From: Methanococcoides sp. LMO-2
Lineage (GTDB): Archaea > Halobacteriota > Methanosarcinia > Methanosarcinales > Methanosarcinaceae
DNA: 64,000 nucleotides
Assembly (NCBI RefSeq): GCF_038432375.1
Contig: NZ_JBCAUS010000003.1
Coordinates: 1 to 64,000, forward strand
Reading direction: 5' to 3'
Shown: piece after piece, positions 19,394-29,525 of the stretch
Layout: every line of letters begins with the position of its first letter
How positions within the stretch are numbered: position 1 is the stretch's first letter
Notes under the pieces: model-generated
What the model was told of the DNA's origin: nothing
Seen by the model: the letters and a program-made list of their open reading frames with translations, nothing else
Database searches by the model: none
Translations under genes and position numbers: made by a program

Positions 19394-20980
19394 TCAAACC
19401 CATTTCCTCAAAGTAACCCAAAAGACACTTCCCTGCCCATCAGGATTGTCCACAACTCCAACACTCCCACCATGAAGATCAACGATCTTCTTAACAATTG
19501 CAAGACCAAGCCCTGTACCTTTTATTCCCTTTTTCGTGACACGCTTGAAGCGCTCGAACAGTTCCGGCTTGTTCTCATCAGGAACACCATCACCCCGATC
19601 CGTTACTGATACCATCCACTCATCACCGGCATCTGAAATGGAAAAGATGATCCTTTCTTTTTCAGGGCTGTACTTTATCGCATTGGAAAGCAGATTTGAG
19701 AACACTTCCTCGATCATCGGGTTCGCCTTTACAGCATAAGAGCCCTGATGGTCAAATTCAACGAGCATCTTTTTCTCTTCGATATTGGGATGAAAATTTC
19801 CGATCACACCCTCAATAATAAGAGCCAGATCCATTTCCTGGAATTCGATATCCTCAAAAGTATCCAGTTTTGCGAACCTTGCTGCATTCTCGATCATGTC
19901 GATCAACTTCTTGTTGTTGCGATCGATTGTCCGAACCATCTCCTGCTTCTTTTCATCATCCTCCATCTCAAGCAGAAGCTCGGCATAGCCTTTGACGATA
20001 CCTGCAGGATTCAACAGATCGTGTCTCATGATATCGGAGAACAACTCCTTTAGCTCGTTTGAATGTTCAAGATCCTCTGCATACTTCTTAAGTACCTCAA
20101 TCGATTCCCTGCGCTGGATAAGTCTCCACAAGCCCTGCATCAGTAATGTCAGCTGGCGAACATCAGAAGCATCATACTCCCCATCCTTGTTACCAACACC
20201 AGCAGTTGCGACTATCCTGCTACCTTCAAAAACGGGGACTGCCATGTAATTTGTGAGTTCCACATGACCTTCAGGATACCCCCTCTTGAGAGGATGAGGC
20301 ATTTCATAGTTGCTGATTATAACAGGTTTCCGTTGCCTTATCGGTTCACCCCAGAGACCGATCTTCTTCACGTCATAGACGAACTTACGATCAGGCACAG
20401 TGCATTCTTTCATCACACTGTTCGACCATGTATGCATTGTAAGAACAGATTCATCCTCGTTCAGAAATGCAAGGTATCCGATCGTGCTGCCGGTAAGCCG
20501 GACAGCTTCTTCATGAACAAAATCTGCGATCTCCTGCATGGGAGCATCCATCATCTGCTCAAGTTCCAGAAGAGTTTCAAGCCGGGATTCATCCAGTTTC
20601 AGTGTATCTTCAAGATCTTTTCTTTGTGTGATATCCTCTATCATGCAGATACCACCACCGATAGAGCCATCTTCCGACATGTCAGGACTGCAATGCACTT
20701 CTACCTGTACAGGCGAACCGTTCGAACCGGTCAGAGATTCATCCTCATAAGTAACAGACTCTCCTGAAAGCACTCTCTCTATAGCAACCCCGACCTGTTC
20801 AGTATTAAAAAAAGATAAAACATCAAAACCGATGATGTCTTTTTTGTCTTTACCAAAGATCCTGGAAGACCTTTCATTGCAAAGTGTAACGACACCGTCA
20901 CGGTCAAAATACATGATCCCTAGAGGGGATTTCTCAAATATCATGCGATATTCCTTTTCGGATCCCATTGAATCACTCAC
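19394..20980 (-). CDS. PAS-GAF sensor histidine kinase
   Basis: 528 residues. An N-terminal PAS domain (about 8-120, IFEKSPLGIMYFDRDGVVTLCN) is followed by a GAF-like domain (about 140-310, LTGSTIGYLAFLNEDESVLTMHTWS, as in the methanogen GAF_2/PAS kinases), a HisKA box with IMRHDLLNPAGIVKGYAELL, and a HATPase (NLLSNAIKYSPEKE; GTGLGLAIVKKIV). No membrane segment. The GTG at 20980 is used; an ATG four codons later is equally possible. The input signal is not known. Confidence 0.88.
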   Translation of the reverse strand: MSDSMGSEKEYRMIFEKSPLGIMYFDRDGVVTLCNERSSRIFGKDKKDIIGFDVLSFFNTEQVGVAIERVLSGESVTYEDESLTGSNGSPVQVEVHCSPDMSEDGSIGGGICMIEDITQRKDLEDTLKLDESRLETLLELEQMMDAPMQEIADFVHEEAVRLTGSTIGYLAFLNEDESVLTMHTWSNSVMKECTVPDRKFVYDVKKIGLWGEPIRQRKPVIISNYEMPHPLKRGYPEGHVELTNYMAVPVFEGSRIVATAGVGNKDGEYDASDVRQLTLLMQGLWRLIQRRESIEVLKKYAEDLEHSNELKELFSDIMRHDLLNPAGIVKGYAELLLEMEDDEKKQEMVRTIDRNNKKLIDMIENAARFAKLDTFEDIEFQEMDLALIIEGVIGNFHPNIEEKKMLVEFDHQGSYAVKANPMIEEVFSNLLSNAIKYSPEKERIIFSISDAGDEWMVSVTDRGDGVPDENKPELFERFKRVTKKGIKGTGLGLAIVKKIVDLHGGSVGVVDNPDGQGSVFWVTLRKWV

Positions 20981-21321
20981 GTCCCTAATTTTTGAAACTT
21001 TCAGAAAATGTACCCTACAAACATATGAATCAGATACAATTTAAACGTTTTTAGAAACGCTCTGACAACTCAAAAATATCACTGAAAAACTAAAAGACAA
21101 ATTTAATAAATTACATTTAATAGCCTTAAATTTCACCAAACTTGTCTTAGGTATTCTGCTGAAGTACATAGATGATGATAACTACTATCCTAAACCAATA
21201 ACCATAATTACCGTGAAAATAATCTGCTTCATGGAAATAGATATCACGATATTTGATGAACATAGATTCTGGTAATATTACGTTTATCATTTGATATTTT
21301 TCAAATACGGTGGGTAATAAC
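20981..21321. other. AT-rich intergenic region between divergent genes
   Basis: 341 bases between the PAS-GAF kinase and the DUF7662-like gene. It is AT-rich with several TATA-like stretches but no clear repeat, RNA or reading frame. It presumably holds both divergent promoters. Confidence 0.4.
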
Positions 21322-21984
21322 ATGGGTAAATATTCAAATCTTGGGATATATCTTGGCAATCAAAATGAAACTCGAGTCCAACTTACTTTTTCAAAAATTG
21401 ATGAAATATTAGGTTTTTCATTACCACCTGCTGCCAGGAACCACCCCGCATGGTGGACCAATGACAAAGATAGAACTCATGCAATGGATGGGTGGCTTGG
21501 TCAGGGATGGAAAGCCAAAGTGGATTTAGAAATGCAGCAAGTGAGTTTTATCAATCCGGAAAATATCCTCCATGCAAAAGCCAAGACTAGGGCTATAAGA
21601 TCTACAACAACAGATGCCCATGATTTCCAAAACCAGGTACTTGATGTAATGTCCGGCTTTTATTCAAAGGAGCTTGTTACAGATCAATTTCCGGGAATTC
21701 CAACGTCTATTGCCATGATCTCCAATGATAAAGAGATAGTTGGTTATGCACAGTACATTGCAATGGATAACGATAAGACCCTACCAACAACAAAGTTCTC
21801 CGTCATTGCCGAACATGTATGGTTGTTAGAAAAAGCTGCTGCATTACATAAGTTTTTGGTCTTTGGAAATGACCGCCGCGTTCCTGAGGAATGGCTAAAA
21901 AGATATGGACATCTCGTATATGATGTTAATTTTTTCTATTATAGCCTTGAAGATGATAGATTGGAAAGATTTGTTTTTGAATGA
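21322..21984 (+). CDS. Hypothetical protein with DUF7662-like N-terminal domain
   Basis: 220 residues. The first 85 (KYSNLGIYLGNQ...ltFskIDEILGFSLPPAARNHPAWWTND...WLGQGWKAKVDLEMQQVSF) match a domain of unknown function common at the N-terminus of nuclease- and defence-like proteins (I recall it as DUF7662). The C-terminal half (VIAEHVWLLEKAAALHKFLVFGNDRRVPEEW) is not recognised. The ATG at 21322 follows GGTGGG; the upstream GTG is less likely. It is a single gene, and a role in DNA binding or defence is only a guess. Confidence 0.6.
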   Translation: MGKYSNLGIYLGNQNETRVQLTFSKIDEILGFSLPPAARNHPAWWTNDKDRTHAMDGWLGQGWKAKVDLEMQQVSFINPENILHAKAKTRAIRSTTTDAHDFQNQVLDVMSGFYSKELVTDQFPGIPTSIAMISNDKEIVGYAQYIAMDNDKTLPTTKFSVIAEHVWLLEKAAALHKFLVFGNDRRVPEEWLKRYGHLVYDVNFFYYSLEDDRLERFVFE

Positions 21985-22096
21985 ATCTCCAAATTTAGAT
22001 TATTCAATTTTTCTGTGAGATCTAAATCAAAAATAGCCCAGAATAGCTTTCTAAAGACGTCGAGAGGATTTATACATTAAAAATAAAAAGGGGTTT

Positions 22097-25000
22097 TTAG
22101 CTCCTCTTCCTAATTAGCAGATGGACTCCAACCAAAATCAGGATCAACAATCCTGTTGAAATCCATGGTATACCCTCGGGCTCTGGTTGCATATCCTCGT
22201 CCTCCACTACAGAGATACCCTCTTCTGATGGTGGTGTACCGTCTTCTATAGATACCGTTTTATCTTCTTCTGCAAACCCGACTATTGCAAAAGGTGAGAA
22301 GCCAGTGGTTTCCGCCTCAAAGTAGATGTATTCACCATCTTCGTCAATCTTGGTTGTAGAAAGCTCATTCCACTTCCCATCACTATAGCGATATAATGCA
22401 ATGCTGGATGCATCGATACCATTTTCAGAGAGCCATTCTTTACTTACTCTGAAGCCTATAACAGCATCTTCGATCTTATCATCTCCAAATGCAGCATTAC
22501 CAACCCAGATGTTCATGTTCTGATAAACGATGCCTGGAGCTGGAGAATCTACAAGCGCAGAAGTATCTATTAAGATCTCAATCAGGGTACTGATTAGGCC
22601 TGCATTGGCTACACCCCTGAACTGAATGTAGACAATGTGGCACTTTTCTTCAGTGAATTCGTATCTGGAAAGCTCTCCTGAAACTACATTAGAAGTTGCA
22701 GCATCTTTCACAAGAATATTCTCAAATGCTTCACCGGTAGCGCCACCACCGCCTCCTCCACTTCCGCCGCCACCGCCGGAGGATGTAGAAGTGCGCGTAA
22801 CATTTACAGATGTTGTGTTGGTATTTCCAGCAGAATCGGTAACGTTTGCATAAATGGTGTTAGCACCTATAACCAGAGCTACTGTTGCCGTGAAGGTACC
22901 ATTGAAGCCCAGAATTGTGGTTTCTGCAACAATGTCATTCACCGTAACCACTGGCAGCGATCCTGTACCATTAACAAGACCTGATACTGCAATTGAGCTT
23001 GAAGTTGTGGAAGTTCCATCCGCCGGCGAAGTAATACTGATCACTGGCATGAGATCATCAATGACAATAGCAAGCGGCAGGTAGTCAACTTCAGTTTCTG
23101 ATAGGTTGTATTGCTCATCACAGATTCCATCATTGTTGGAATCTGCTGTTTCAACACTGAATCCGGTTCCATTAGGATGTACCCAATAGTTTCCACCAAC
23201 GAAAGAACCGCCAACAATGTTTGTTCCAACATTCAGAGTGATGTTCCATGTATTTCCAGTATTTGTTCCAGCAAATTCAACGTTATTTGTATTGTTGAAG
23301 TAGTTGTTGTAGATGAGACTGTTGTTAGAATTCTCAAGATAAAAACCATCAACAGAGTTATTCAACACGCTGTTACTACTCAGAGTGTTACTGCTGGAAT
23401 TCATCATCAAGATACCGGCATCGTAGTTCGAGATTGCAACGTTGTCGAACAGAGTGTTGTTATCGCTGGACTTTTCCAGTCGGATGCCACAATTGCTATT
23501 CAAGCTTGCAGTGTTACCGTTCAGAGTATTGTTAGTAGAAGAATATAAAAAAATACCGTGATAGTTGTTAGATGCAGTGTTGTTACTCAGCATGTTATTA
23601 TTGGACTGACCGAGCAAGATGCCGAAATCAGAGTTCGAGTTTGCAATGTTATCATTCAGTGTGTTATTGCTGGAAGAAGATAGCCAGATGCCTTGGATGC
23701 TATTCATTCCAGTATTATTGCTCAACGTGTTATTGCTGGACTCATCCAGCAATATGCCGTAAAAGTTGTTCGAGTTTGCAGTGTTATTGCTTAGCGTGTT
23801 GTTATCGCTGGACTGTTTCAGCCAGATACCGTAATAGTTGTTCAAGCTTGCAGTGTTATTGCTTAGCGTGTTGTTATCGCTGGACTGTTTCAGCCAGATA
23901 CCGTAATAGTTGTTCAAGCTTGCAGTGTTATTGCTCAACATGTTGTTGCTGGACTGATTCAGCAAGATACCAAAATCGGTGTTCGAACTTGCATTGTTAC
24001 CGTTTAGCATGTTGTTATCGCTGGACTGTTTTAGCAAGATGCCGACACTGTTCGAGTTTGCAGTGTTGTTACTCAGCAAATTGCTGCTGGAAGAATTCAG
24101 ATGGATGCCCAGAATGTTGTTCATTCCAGTGTTATTGCTCAGCACGTTATTGTTTGAACTCAACAGATCAATACCGATAAAGTTGTTAGATAAACTGTTT
24201 TCAGAAATATTACAGCCCTCAAGTTCACCGAGACCTATTCCCATGCCCCCTGTTGCACCTGTCACATTGAAGCCGCTGATAGTGACGTTGTTTACAGTTA
24301 CGAAAAAGACATGATCATTTGGATCGGCAGCCTGGACAATGGTATCGTTCGGATCTCCAGACTGTGAGATGATCATTAGTTCCTTGTTCACATACACATT
24401 CTCTGTGTAGGTTCCAGGATAGACAAGGATAGTATCTCCGTTAGTTGCATTATTTACAGCAGCCTGTATCGTGGTATAATCCTGCCCACCGTTGTCATCC
24501 ACAGTGATAGTTACAGTTTCAAGCTTGATTATTACAGTAGCTGAATCAGCAGCAGACCAGACTCCGTCATCATCCTGTACACTGAAGGTAATGGTATGAG
24601 TACCGAGAGAAAGAGCGGAAGTACTGAAATTGGCAGAACTGCTTAACAAACCATCAAGATCGGAAGTCCAGTTGTAGCCTATGATCGTACCATCTGAATC
24701 AGTTCCAGAGCCATTGAATGTTACTGTTGCACCTTCAATAGCAGGATTAGGTGCAATTGAATCAATGTTTGGAATAGGAGCTACGTTCGGAAGCTCATTG
24801 ATTATCACAGTAGCTGAATCAGCAGCAGACCAGACACCATCATCATCCTGTACACTGAAGTTGATGGTATGAGTACCGACCGAAAGGCTGGAAGTACTGA
24901 AATTAGCAGAACTGCTTAACAGACCATCAATATCGGAAGTCCAGTTGTAGCCTATGATCGTACCATCTGAATCAGTTCCAGAGCCATTGAATGTTACTGT

Positions 25001-28000
25001 TTCACCTTCAACTGCAGGATTAGGTGCGATAGAATCAATGTTTGGAGTAGGAGCGATGTTTGGTGGTATTGGCTCAAGCGTAACTGGCCAGAACAGCAGT
25101 GGATAGTTGTCATCACCATAGGGTGCATCACCAATACCATCCCCATTGTTGTCCGTGCCTGTGTAGTCAGAATAGTAGTTACCTGTGTAGTTCACGTAGT
25201 TGCTACCATTGTAAGTATATTCCAGCATCTCGGTTGAGTTCCAGATATTTCCGGTATTACTTCCAGAGAATTCAACATTATTTGTGTTGTTGAAGTAGTT
25301 GTTGTAGAGGAAACTGTTGATGGACTCAGACAACCAGATTCCATAATCGTTATCCACTGCCGTGTTGTTGATCAGATTGTTATCGCTGGAATACAACAAG
25401 CCCATGCCATAGTAATTGTTTGACGCCGTGTTGCTGTTCAGAGTGTTGTAGTCGGAATTCCCCACATAGATGCCGTAGGCGCTATTATTCGATGCCGTGT
25501 TGTTGGTCACAGTATTGTAGTTGCTGTAATCCAGAAAGATGCCGTTCATGTTATTGCCAGCTACTGTGTTGCTGGTCAGGTTGTTGTTGCTGGAATACAA
25601 CAGCTCGACGCCGTGGCCGGTATTGTTCGACGCCATGTTGCCGGTCAGGTTGTTGTTGCTGGATGAAGATAGCCAGATACCTGAGTTACTATTGTTCGAC
25701 GCGGTATTGCTGGTCAGCATGTTGTAGTTACTGGATAAATACAGCCAGATGCCGTATTCGGTATTGTCCGACACCGTATTATTGGTCAGCATGTTGTAGT
25801 TGCTGGACTCAGACAGCCAGATGCCGTGACCGGTATTGTTTGATACCGTGTTGCTGGCCAGATTGTTGTCGATGGAACTAATCAGATAGATACCGTAGAT
25901 GTTGTTCGATGCCGTATTGCTATTTAGGTTGTTGTCGATGGAACTAATCAGATAGATGCCATAATCATTGTTCACTACCGTATTGCTAGTTAGCTTATTG
26001 TGATTGCTGGAATAATACAGAGAGATACCGTCGTTATTATTCGACACCGTGTTGCTGGTCAGAGTGTTGTAATTGGAATTCCCCACATAGATGCCGTAGG
26101 CGCTATTATTCGAAACCGTGTTACTGGTCAGGTTGTTGTAGTTACTGGAAGAATACAGATAGATGCCGTAATTGTTGTCAACTGCCGTGTTGTTGGTCAG
26201 TTTGTTGTAGTTGCTGGATGGATTCAGCCAGATGCCGTAGTTATTGTCAGCTGCCTTGTTGTTAGTCAGAGTGTTGTTGCTGGACTCGGACAGCCAAATG
26301 CCATAGCCAGTATTGTTCGAAGCAATGTTGCTGCTCAAGTTGTTGTTGCTGGAAAGCCACAGATTGATGCCGTGGTGGGTATTGTTCGACGCCGTGTTAT
26401 CGATCAGGTTGTTGTTGATAGACTGTCGTAGATTGATGCCGTAGGCGTTATTCGATAAACTGTTTTCAGTAACAGTACAACCCTCAACCTCATAGAGGTA
26501 GATGCCGGAAGATGAAGTGCCAACCGTTGCAACAGTGGCACCAGTTGCATTAAACCCGCTGATGGTTACATTGTTTGCGGTTACATTGAAGGCGTGATCG
26601 TTTGGATCAGCGGCCTGGACAATTGTATCATCCGGATTTCCGGACTGCGAGATTATCGTTAATTCCTTGTTCACGTCCACATTTTCAGTGTACGTTCCTT
26701 TATTCACAACGATCGTGTGTCCATCAAGTGTTGCAGGATCATTGATAGCAGCTTGTATTGTAGAAAAATTCTTGCCAGAATCTATGTTATAAACAGGCAA
26801 GGTTGCCATTTCTGTAAGCGGTAGATAATCTCCACCATTAATTATATCGCCTGTAGAATTGTATGGAAGCAAAGTATCTCCCAACCTATCATTATCAGTA
26901 TCAACACCAGCATAATCTGACCAGTAGTTTCCTCCAAGATAATATCCACCAATGATGTTTGTACCTGTTGTTTTTGTGATATTCCAGACGTTATTTCCAT
27001 TATCATACGCATTATTGGTGTTGTTGAAATAATTGTTATAGATGAGGTTGTTGCTGGAAGAATCCAGATAGATGCCAACATTGTTGTCTGCAGCGGTGTT
27101 GCTGGTCAGCTCATTGTTGTTGCTGGACACAAACAGCCTGATGCCAATATCATTATCCACTGCCATATTACTAATCAGATTGCTGTAGTCGGAAGAATCC
27201 AAATCGATGCCGTTGTTATTGTCCAACGCCGTATTGCTAACCAGCGTGTTGTTGCTGGATGAATACAGAAGGATTCCAGTATTGCTGTTTGACACTATAT
27301 TGCCGGTCAGGCTGTTGTTGTTGCTGGAGAAATGCAGTAGGATGCCGAAGGCGCTATTGTTAGACGCTGTGTTGCTGATCAGCGTGTTGTCGCTGGAATT
27401 CAATAGATCGATGCCGTAGGCGCTATTGTTCGAAGCATTGTTGCCGGCCAGGGTGTTGTTGCTGGAATAACGTACATAAATGCCGTAATTACCATTGTTC
27501 GAAGCCATGTTGCTGGCCATATTATTGTTATCGGAAGAATCCAGCATGATGCCATAATTGTTGTTCGAGGCCGTGTTACTGTTCAGGTTGTTGTAGTTGC
27601 TAGACCCAGACAAAAGGATGCCGTAGATGGTATTGTTCGAGGCCGTGTTGCTGACCAGCGTGTTGTCGCTGGAAAAATCCATAACGATGCCGTAGGCGCT
27701 ATTGTCCGAAGCCGTGTTGCTGACCAGCGTGTTGTTGTTGCTGGAATCCAGCAGGTAGATACCGTAGGCGCTATTGTTCGAAGCCGTGTTATCGGTCAGG
27801 GTGTTATTGTTGCTGGAATCAAACAGCCAGATGCCGCGGGTGTTGTTCGAAGCCATGTTGCCGGTCAGCGTGTTGTTGTCGCTGGATAAATACAGATAGA
27901 TGCCGTAATTGTTGCCCGATGCCGTATTGCTGATCAGAGTGTTATTGCTGGATGAAGACAGAACGATGCCGTAGTCGTTATTGTTAGACACCGTGTTGCC

Positions 28001-28609
28001 GGTCAGCGTGTTGTTGTCGCTGGATAAATATATCCAGATTCCGTAGGTATTGTCCACTGCAGTATTGCTGGTCACATTATTGTAATTGCTGGATACAGAA
28101 AGCCAGATTCCGTAGGTGTTGTCCAACGCCGTATTGCTGGTCACATTATTATAGTTACTGGAATTATACAACCAAATGCCGTAGTTGTTGTTTGATAAAC
28201 TATTTTCAGTAACATTACAACCTTCAACCCCATTGAGATAAACACCTGCGACAGAATCGGTGGCACCCGTGAAATTAAACCCGCTGATGGTCACATTGTT
28301 TGCGGTCACACTGAATACGTGCTGGTAAGAATTAGCAGCATGGACAATTGTATCTTCTGGATTTCCGGACTGTGATATGACTGACAGTTCTTTGTATACG
28401 TCCACGTTCTCTGTATAGGTTCCCGGATAGACAATGATAGTATCGTCATCAATTGCATTATTTATAGCACCCTGTATCGTAATATAATCCTGGTCATCGC
28501 TGTCACCCACAGTAATAACAGCTGCATTTGCAGAAGCAACTGAAAGAATCAAAAGTAAAAATATGGAAATAATGTTTTTAAGCACCAATTTCGAGCAATT
28601 AGAATACAT
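22097..28609 (-). CDS. Giant NosD-type beta-helix surface protein with PKD and PGF-pre-PGF domains
   Basis: 2170 residues with signal peptide (KNIISIFLLLILSVASANA). Three blocks each begin with a pectate-lyase-like cap (DYTTIQAAVNNATNGDTILVYPGTYTENV) and continue as 22-24-residue NosD/parallel beta-helix rungs (YGIWLxxSSNYNxLTSNTASNN). Two near-identical PKD-type domains (about 1220-1390) separate blocks two and three. Then come an immunoglobulin-like domain (SITSPADGTSTT), a Gly/Ser linker, a PGF-pre-PGF domain and a C-terminal membrane helix with RKRS tail. It is probably anchored outside the cell and may bind polysaccharide or act in adhesion. The ATG at 28609 precedes the signal peptide; the frame opens 23 codons earlier. 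Confidence 0.9.
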   Translation of the reverse strand: MYSNCSKLVLKNIISIFLLLILSVASANAAVITVGDSDDQDYITIQGAINNAIDDDTIIVYPGTYTENVDVYKELSVISQSGNPEDTIVHAANSYQHVFSVTANNVTISGFNFTGATDSVAGVYLNGVEGCNVTENSLSNNNYGIWLYNSSNYNNVTSNTALDNTYGIWLSVSSNYNNVTSNTAVDNTYGIWIYLSSDNNTLTGNTVSNNNDYGIVLSSSSNNTLISNTASGNNYGIYLYLSSDNNTLTGNMASNNTRGIWLFDSSNNNTLTDNTASNNSAYGIYLLDSSNNNTLVSNTASDNSAYGIVMDFSSDNTLVSNTASNNTIYGILLSGSSNYNNLNSNTASNNNYGIMLDSSDNNNMASNMASNNGNYGIYVRYSSNNTLAGNNASNNSAYGIDLLNSSDNTLISNTASNNSAFGILLHFSSNNNSLTGNIVSNSNTGILLYSSSNNTLVSNTALDNNNGIDLDSSDYSNLISNMAVDNDIGIRLFVSSNNNELTSNTAADNNVGIYLDSSSNNLIYNNYFNNTNNAYDNGNNVWNITKTTGTNIIGGYYLGGNYWSDYAGVDTDNDRLGDTLLPYNSTGDIINGGDYLPLTEMATLPVYNIDSGKNFSTIQAAINDPATLDGHTIVVNKGTYTENVDVNKELTIISQSGNPDDTIVQAADPNDHAFNVTANNVTISGFNATGATVATVGTSSSGIYLYEVEGCTVTENSLSNNAYGINLRQSINNNLIDNTASNNTHHGINLWLSSNNNLSSNIASNNTGYGIWLSESSNNTLTNNKAADNNYGIWLNPSSNYNKLTNNTAVDNNYGIYLYSSSNYNNLTSNTVSNNSAYGIYVGNSNYNTLTSNTVSNNNDGISLYYSSNHNKLTSNTVVNNDYGIYLISSIDNNLNSNTASNNIYGIYLISSIDNNLASNTVSNNTGHGIWLSESSNYNMLTNNTVSDNTEYGIWLYLSSNYNMLTSNTASNNSNSGIWLSSSSNNNLTGNMASNNTGHGVELLYSSNNNLTSNTVAGNNMNGIFLDYSNYNTVTNNTASNNSAYGIYVGNSDYNTLNSNTASNNYYGMGLLYSSDNNLINNTAVDNDYGIWLSESINSFLYNNYFNNTNNVEFSGSNTGNIWNSTEMLEYTYNGSNYVNYTGNYYSDYTGTDNNGDGIGDAPYGDDNYPLLFWPVTLEPIPPNIAPTPNIDSIAPNPAVEGETVTFNGSGTDSDGTIIGYNWTSDIDGLLSSSANFSTSSLSVGTHTINFSVQDDDGVWSAADSATVIINELPNVAPIPNIDSIAPNPAIEGATVTFNGSGTDSDGTIIGYNWTSDLDGLLSSSANFSTSALSLGTHTITFSVQDDDGVWSAADSATVIIKLETVTITVDDNGGQDYTTIQAAVNNATNGDTILVYPGTYTENVYVNKELMIISQSGDPNDTIVQAADPNDHVFFVTVNNVTISGFNVTGATGGMGIGLGELEGCNISENSLSNNFIGIDLLSSNNNVLSNNTGMNNILGIHLNSSSSNLLSNNTANSNSVGILLKQSSDNNMLNGNNASSNTDFGILLNQSSNNMLSNNTASLNNYYGIWLKQSSDNNTLSNNTASLNNYYGIWLKQSSDNNTLSNNTANSNNFYGILLDESSNNTLSNNTGMNSIQGIWLSSSSNNTLNDNIANSNSDFGILLGQSNNNMLSNNTASNNYHGIFLYSSTNNTLNGNTASLNSNCGIRLEKSSDNNTLFDNVAISNYDAGILMMNSSSNTLSSNSVLNNSVDGFYLENSNNSLIYNNYFNNTNNVEFAGTNTGNTWNITLNVGTNIVGGSFVGGNYWVHPNGTGFSVETADSNNDGICDEQYNLSETEVDYLPLAIVIDDLMPVISITSPADGTSTTSSSIAVSGLVNGTGSLPVVTVNDIVAETTILGFNGTFTATVALVIGANTIYANVTDSAGNTNTTSVNVTRTSTSSGGGGGSGGGGGGATGEAFENILVKDAATSNVVSGELSRYEFTEEKCHIVYIQFRGVANAGLISTLIEILIDTSALVDSPAPGIVYQNMNIWVGNAAFGDDKIEDAVIGFRVSKEWLSENGIDASSIALYRYSDGKWNELSTTKIDEDGEYIYFEAETTGFSPFAIVGFAEEDKTVSIEDGTPPSEEGISVVEDEDMQPEPEGIPWISTGLLILILVGVHLLIRKRS

Positions 28610-28944
28610 CGAACCCCACCATTTAAAATTATATTTTAATGCTATAAATTCATATCGAGATATAATTTTCAAGAACAATTACTTTTTAACAGCATGCAAA
28701 TACTTGTCTAAAACTAACTCGCTGTAGGAAATCAACATCCTTAGAGTTAGAAGGAAACTGCACTCCCCCAAATAATAAAAATATGGAGATTTTTTAGTAT
28801 TACTAAACCCCCGACATTAAACAATTTTAAATAGATTTTTAGCATTTTTTCTCGATCCAAAACTTAATATTTCGCACAACGAGTAAGCTTTGAACTCAGA
28901 TAGAGATATAGAAAAGAAAAGAATAGCAAGAGCACACGAAAAAC
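28610..28944. other. AT-rich intergenic region upstream of the giant surface gene
   Basis: About 335 bases with high AT content and no supported gene. Minus-strand TATA-like stretches lie around 28625-28670 ahead of the giant surface protein. Nothing else stands out. Confidence 0.4.
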
Positions 28945-29106
28945 TTATGGGAAGCCGTCGAGAGGATTTGCATAATATGTTGCATCAGATTTGTACCAAT
29001 AGGTTCTTCCTTTACAAGTCCTGTTATTTTTCCATTCCTTGTAGAACATAGTAAGCTTTTCATCTTTATCAAGAAGCCATGCATCTATTGATATGCTACC
29101 TAACAT
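28945..29106 (-). CDS. Small orphan frame, possible gene remnant (53 aa)
   Basis: 53-codon frame from ATG at 29106 to TAA, reading MLGSISIDAWLLDKDEKLTM and ending with YWYKSDATYYANPLDGFP. The aromatic-rich, non-repetitive sequence looks coding, but there is no clear ribosome binding site and no recognised family. It may be the C-terminal remnant of a larger protein. Confidence 0.3.
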   Translation of the reverse strand: MLGSISIDAWLLDKDEKLTMFYKEWKNNRTCKGRTYWYKSDATYYANPLDGFP

Positions 29107-29165
29107 TATCACACAGAAAACCCAATTTCTACCGATTTATGCATACTCGACATTGTTGGCTTTGA

Positions 29166-29462
29166 TTATTTTGTGAGATTTTTATTCTTTAAAATCTCAT
29201 TCAATTTTTCACTTAATTCATAACGACTATCCATGCAGTTAGGTTCAACTTTTTCACAAACGATCAATCCACTTTTCTTTAGCTGAACAACCTGTGGAAC
29301 TAATTTTTTGGCACAAGGTCTCTTTGACAGGCTATGTAAAATTTCTTCTAAACTAAGACTACTTTCTGAGTTTGAAAGTACTTTTAATACCCCACGTTGT
29401 AAAGATGATATATTTTGGAGACCAAATTCCTCTGCACAAATTTGGATAATGTGGGATGACAT
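29166..29462 (-). CDS. Small winged-helix transcription regulator
   Basis: 98 residues with a winged-helix fold pattern: LQRGVLKVLSNSESSLSLEEILHSLS, then KLVPQVVQLKKSGLIVCEKV and the wing strand DSRYELSEKLNEIL. The ATG at 29462 follows AGGAAG. It lies 63 bases behind the MtmB-like gene on the same strand, so it is a likely regulator of that methyltransferase module. It is shorter than the Msr-type methyltransferase regulators known in Methanosarcina and has no sensor domain. Confidence 0.7.
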   Translation of the reverse strand: MSSHIIQICAEEFGLQNISSLQRGVLKVLSNSESSLSLEEILHSLSKRPCAKKLVPQVVQLKKSGLIVCEKVEPNCMDSRYELSEKLNEILKNKNLTK

Positions 29463-29525
29463 CAAAATCTTCCTGAAAAGAAAAGATACCGTCCAAGAGG
29501 TCGGCATCATTGCTTTTTTGAGTTC

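Noticed and set aside
22635-27419. Many plus-strand frames and short regular repeats suggesting a CRISPR-like array
   Set aside because: The periodicity is the 22-24-codon beta-helix rung of the minus-strand surface protein; the plus-strand frames are its shadows.
22058-28969. 14-bp direct repeat CGTCGAGAGGATTT flanking the giant surface gene
   Set aside because: A few 14-mers are expected to recur by chance in 64 kb, and the second copy is within a possible reading frame; no inverted ends or transposase.
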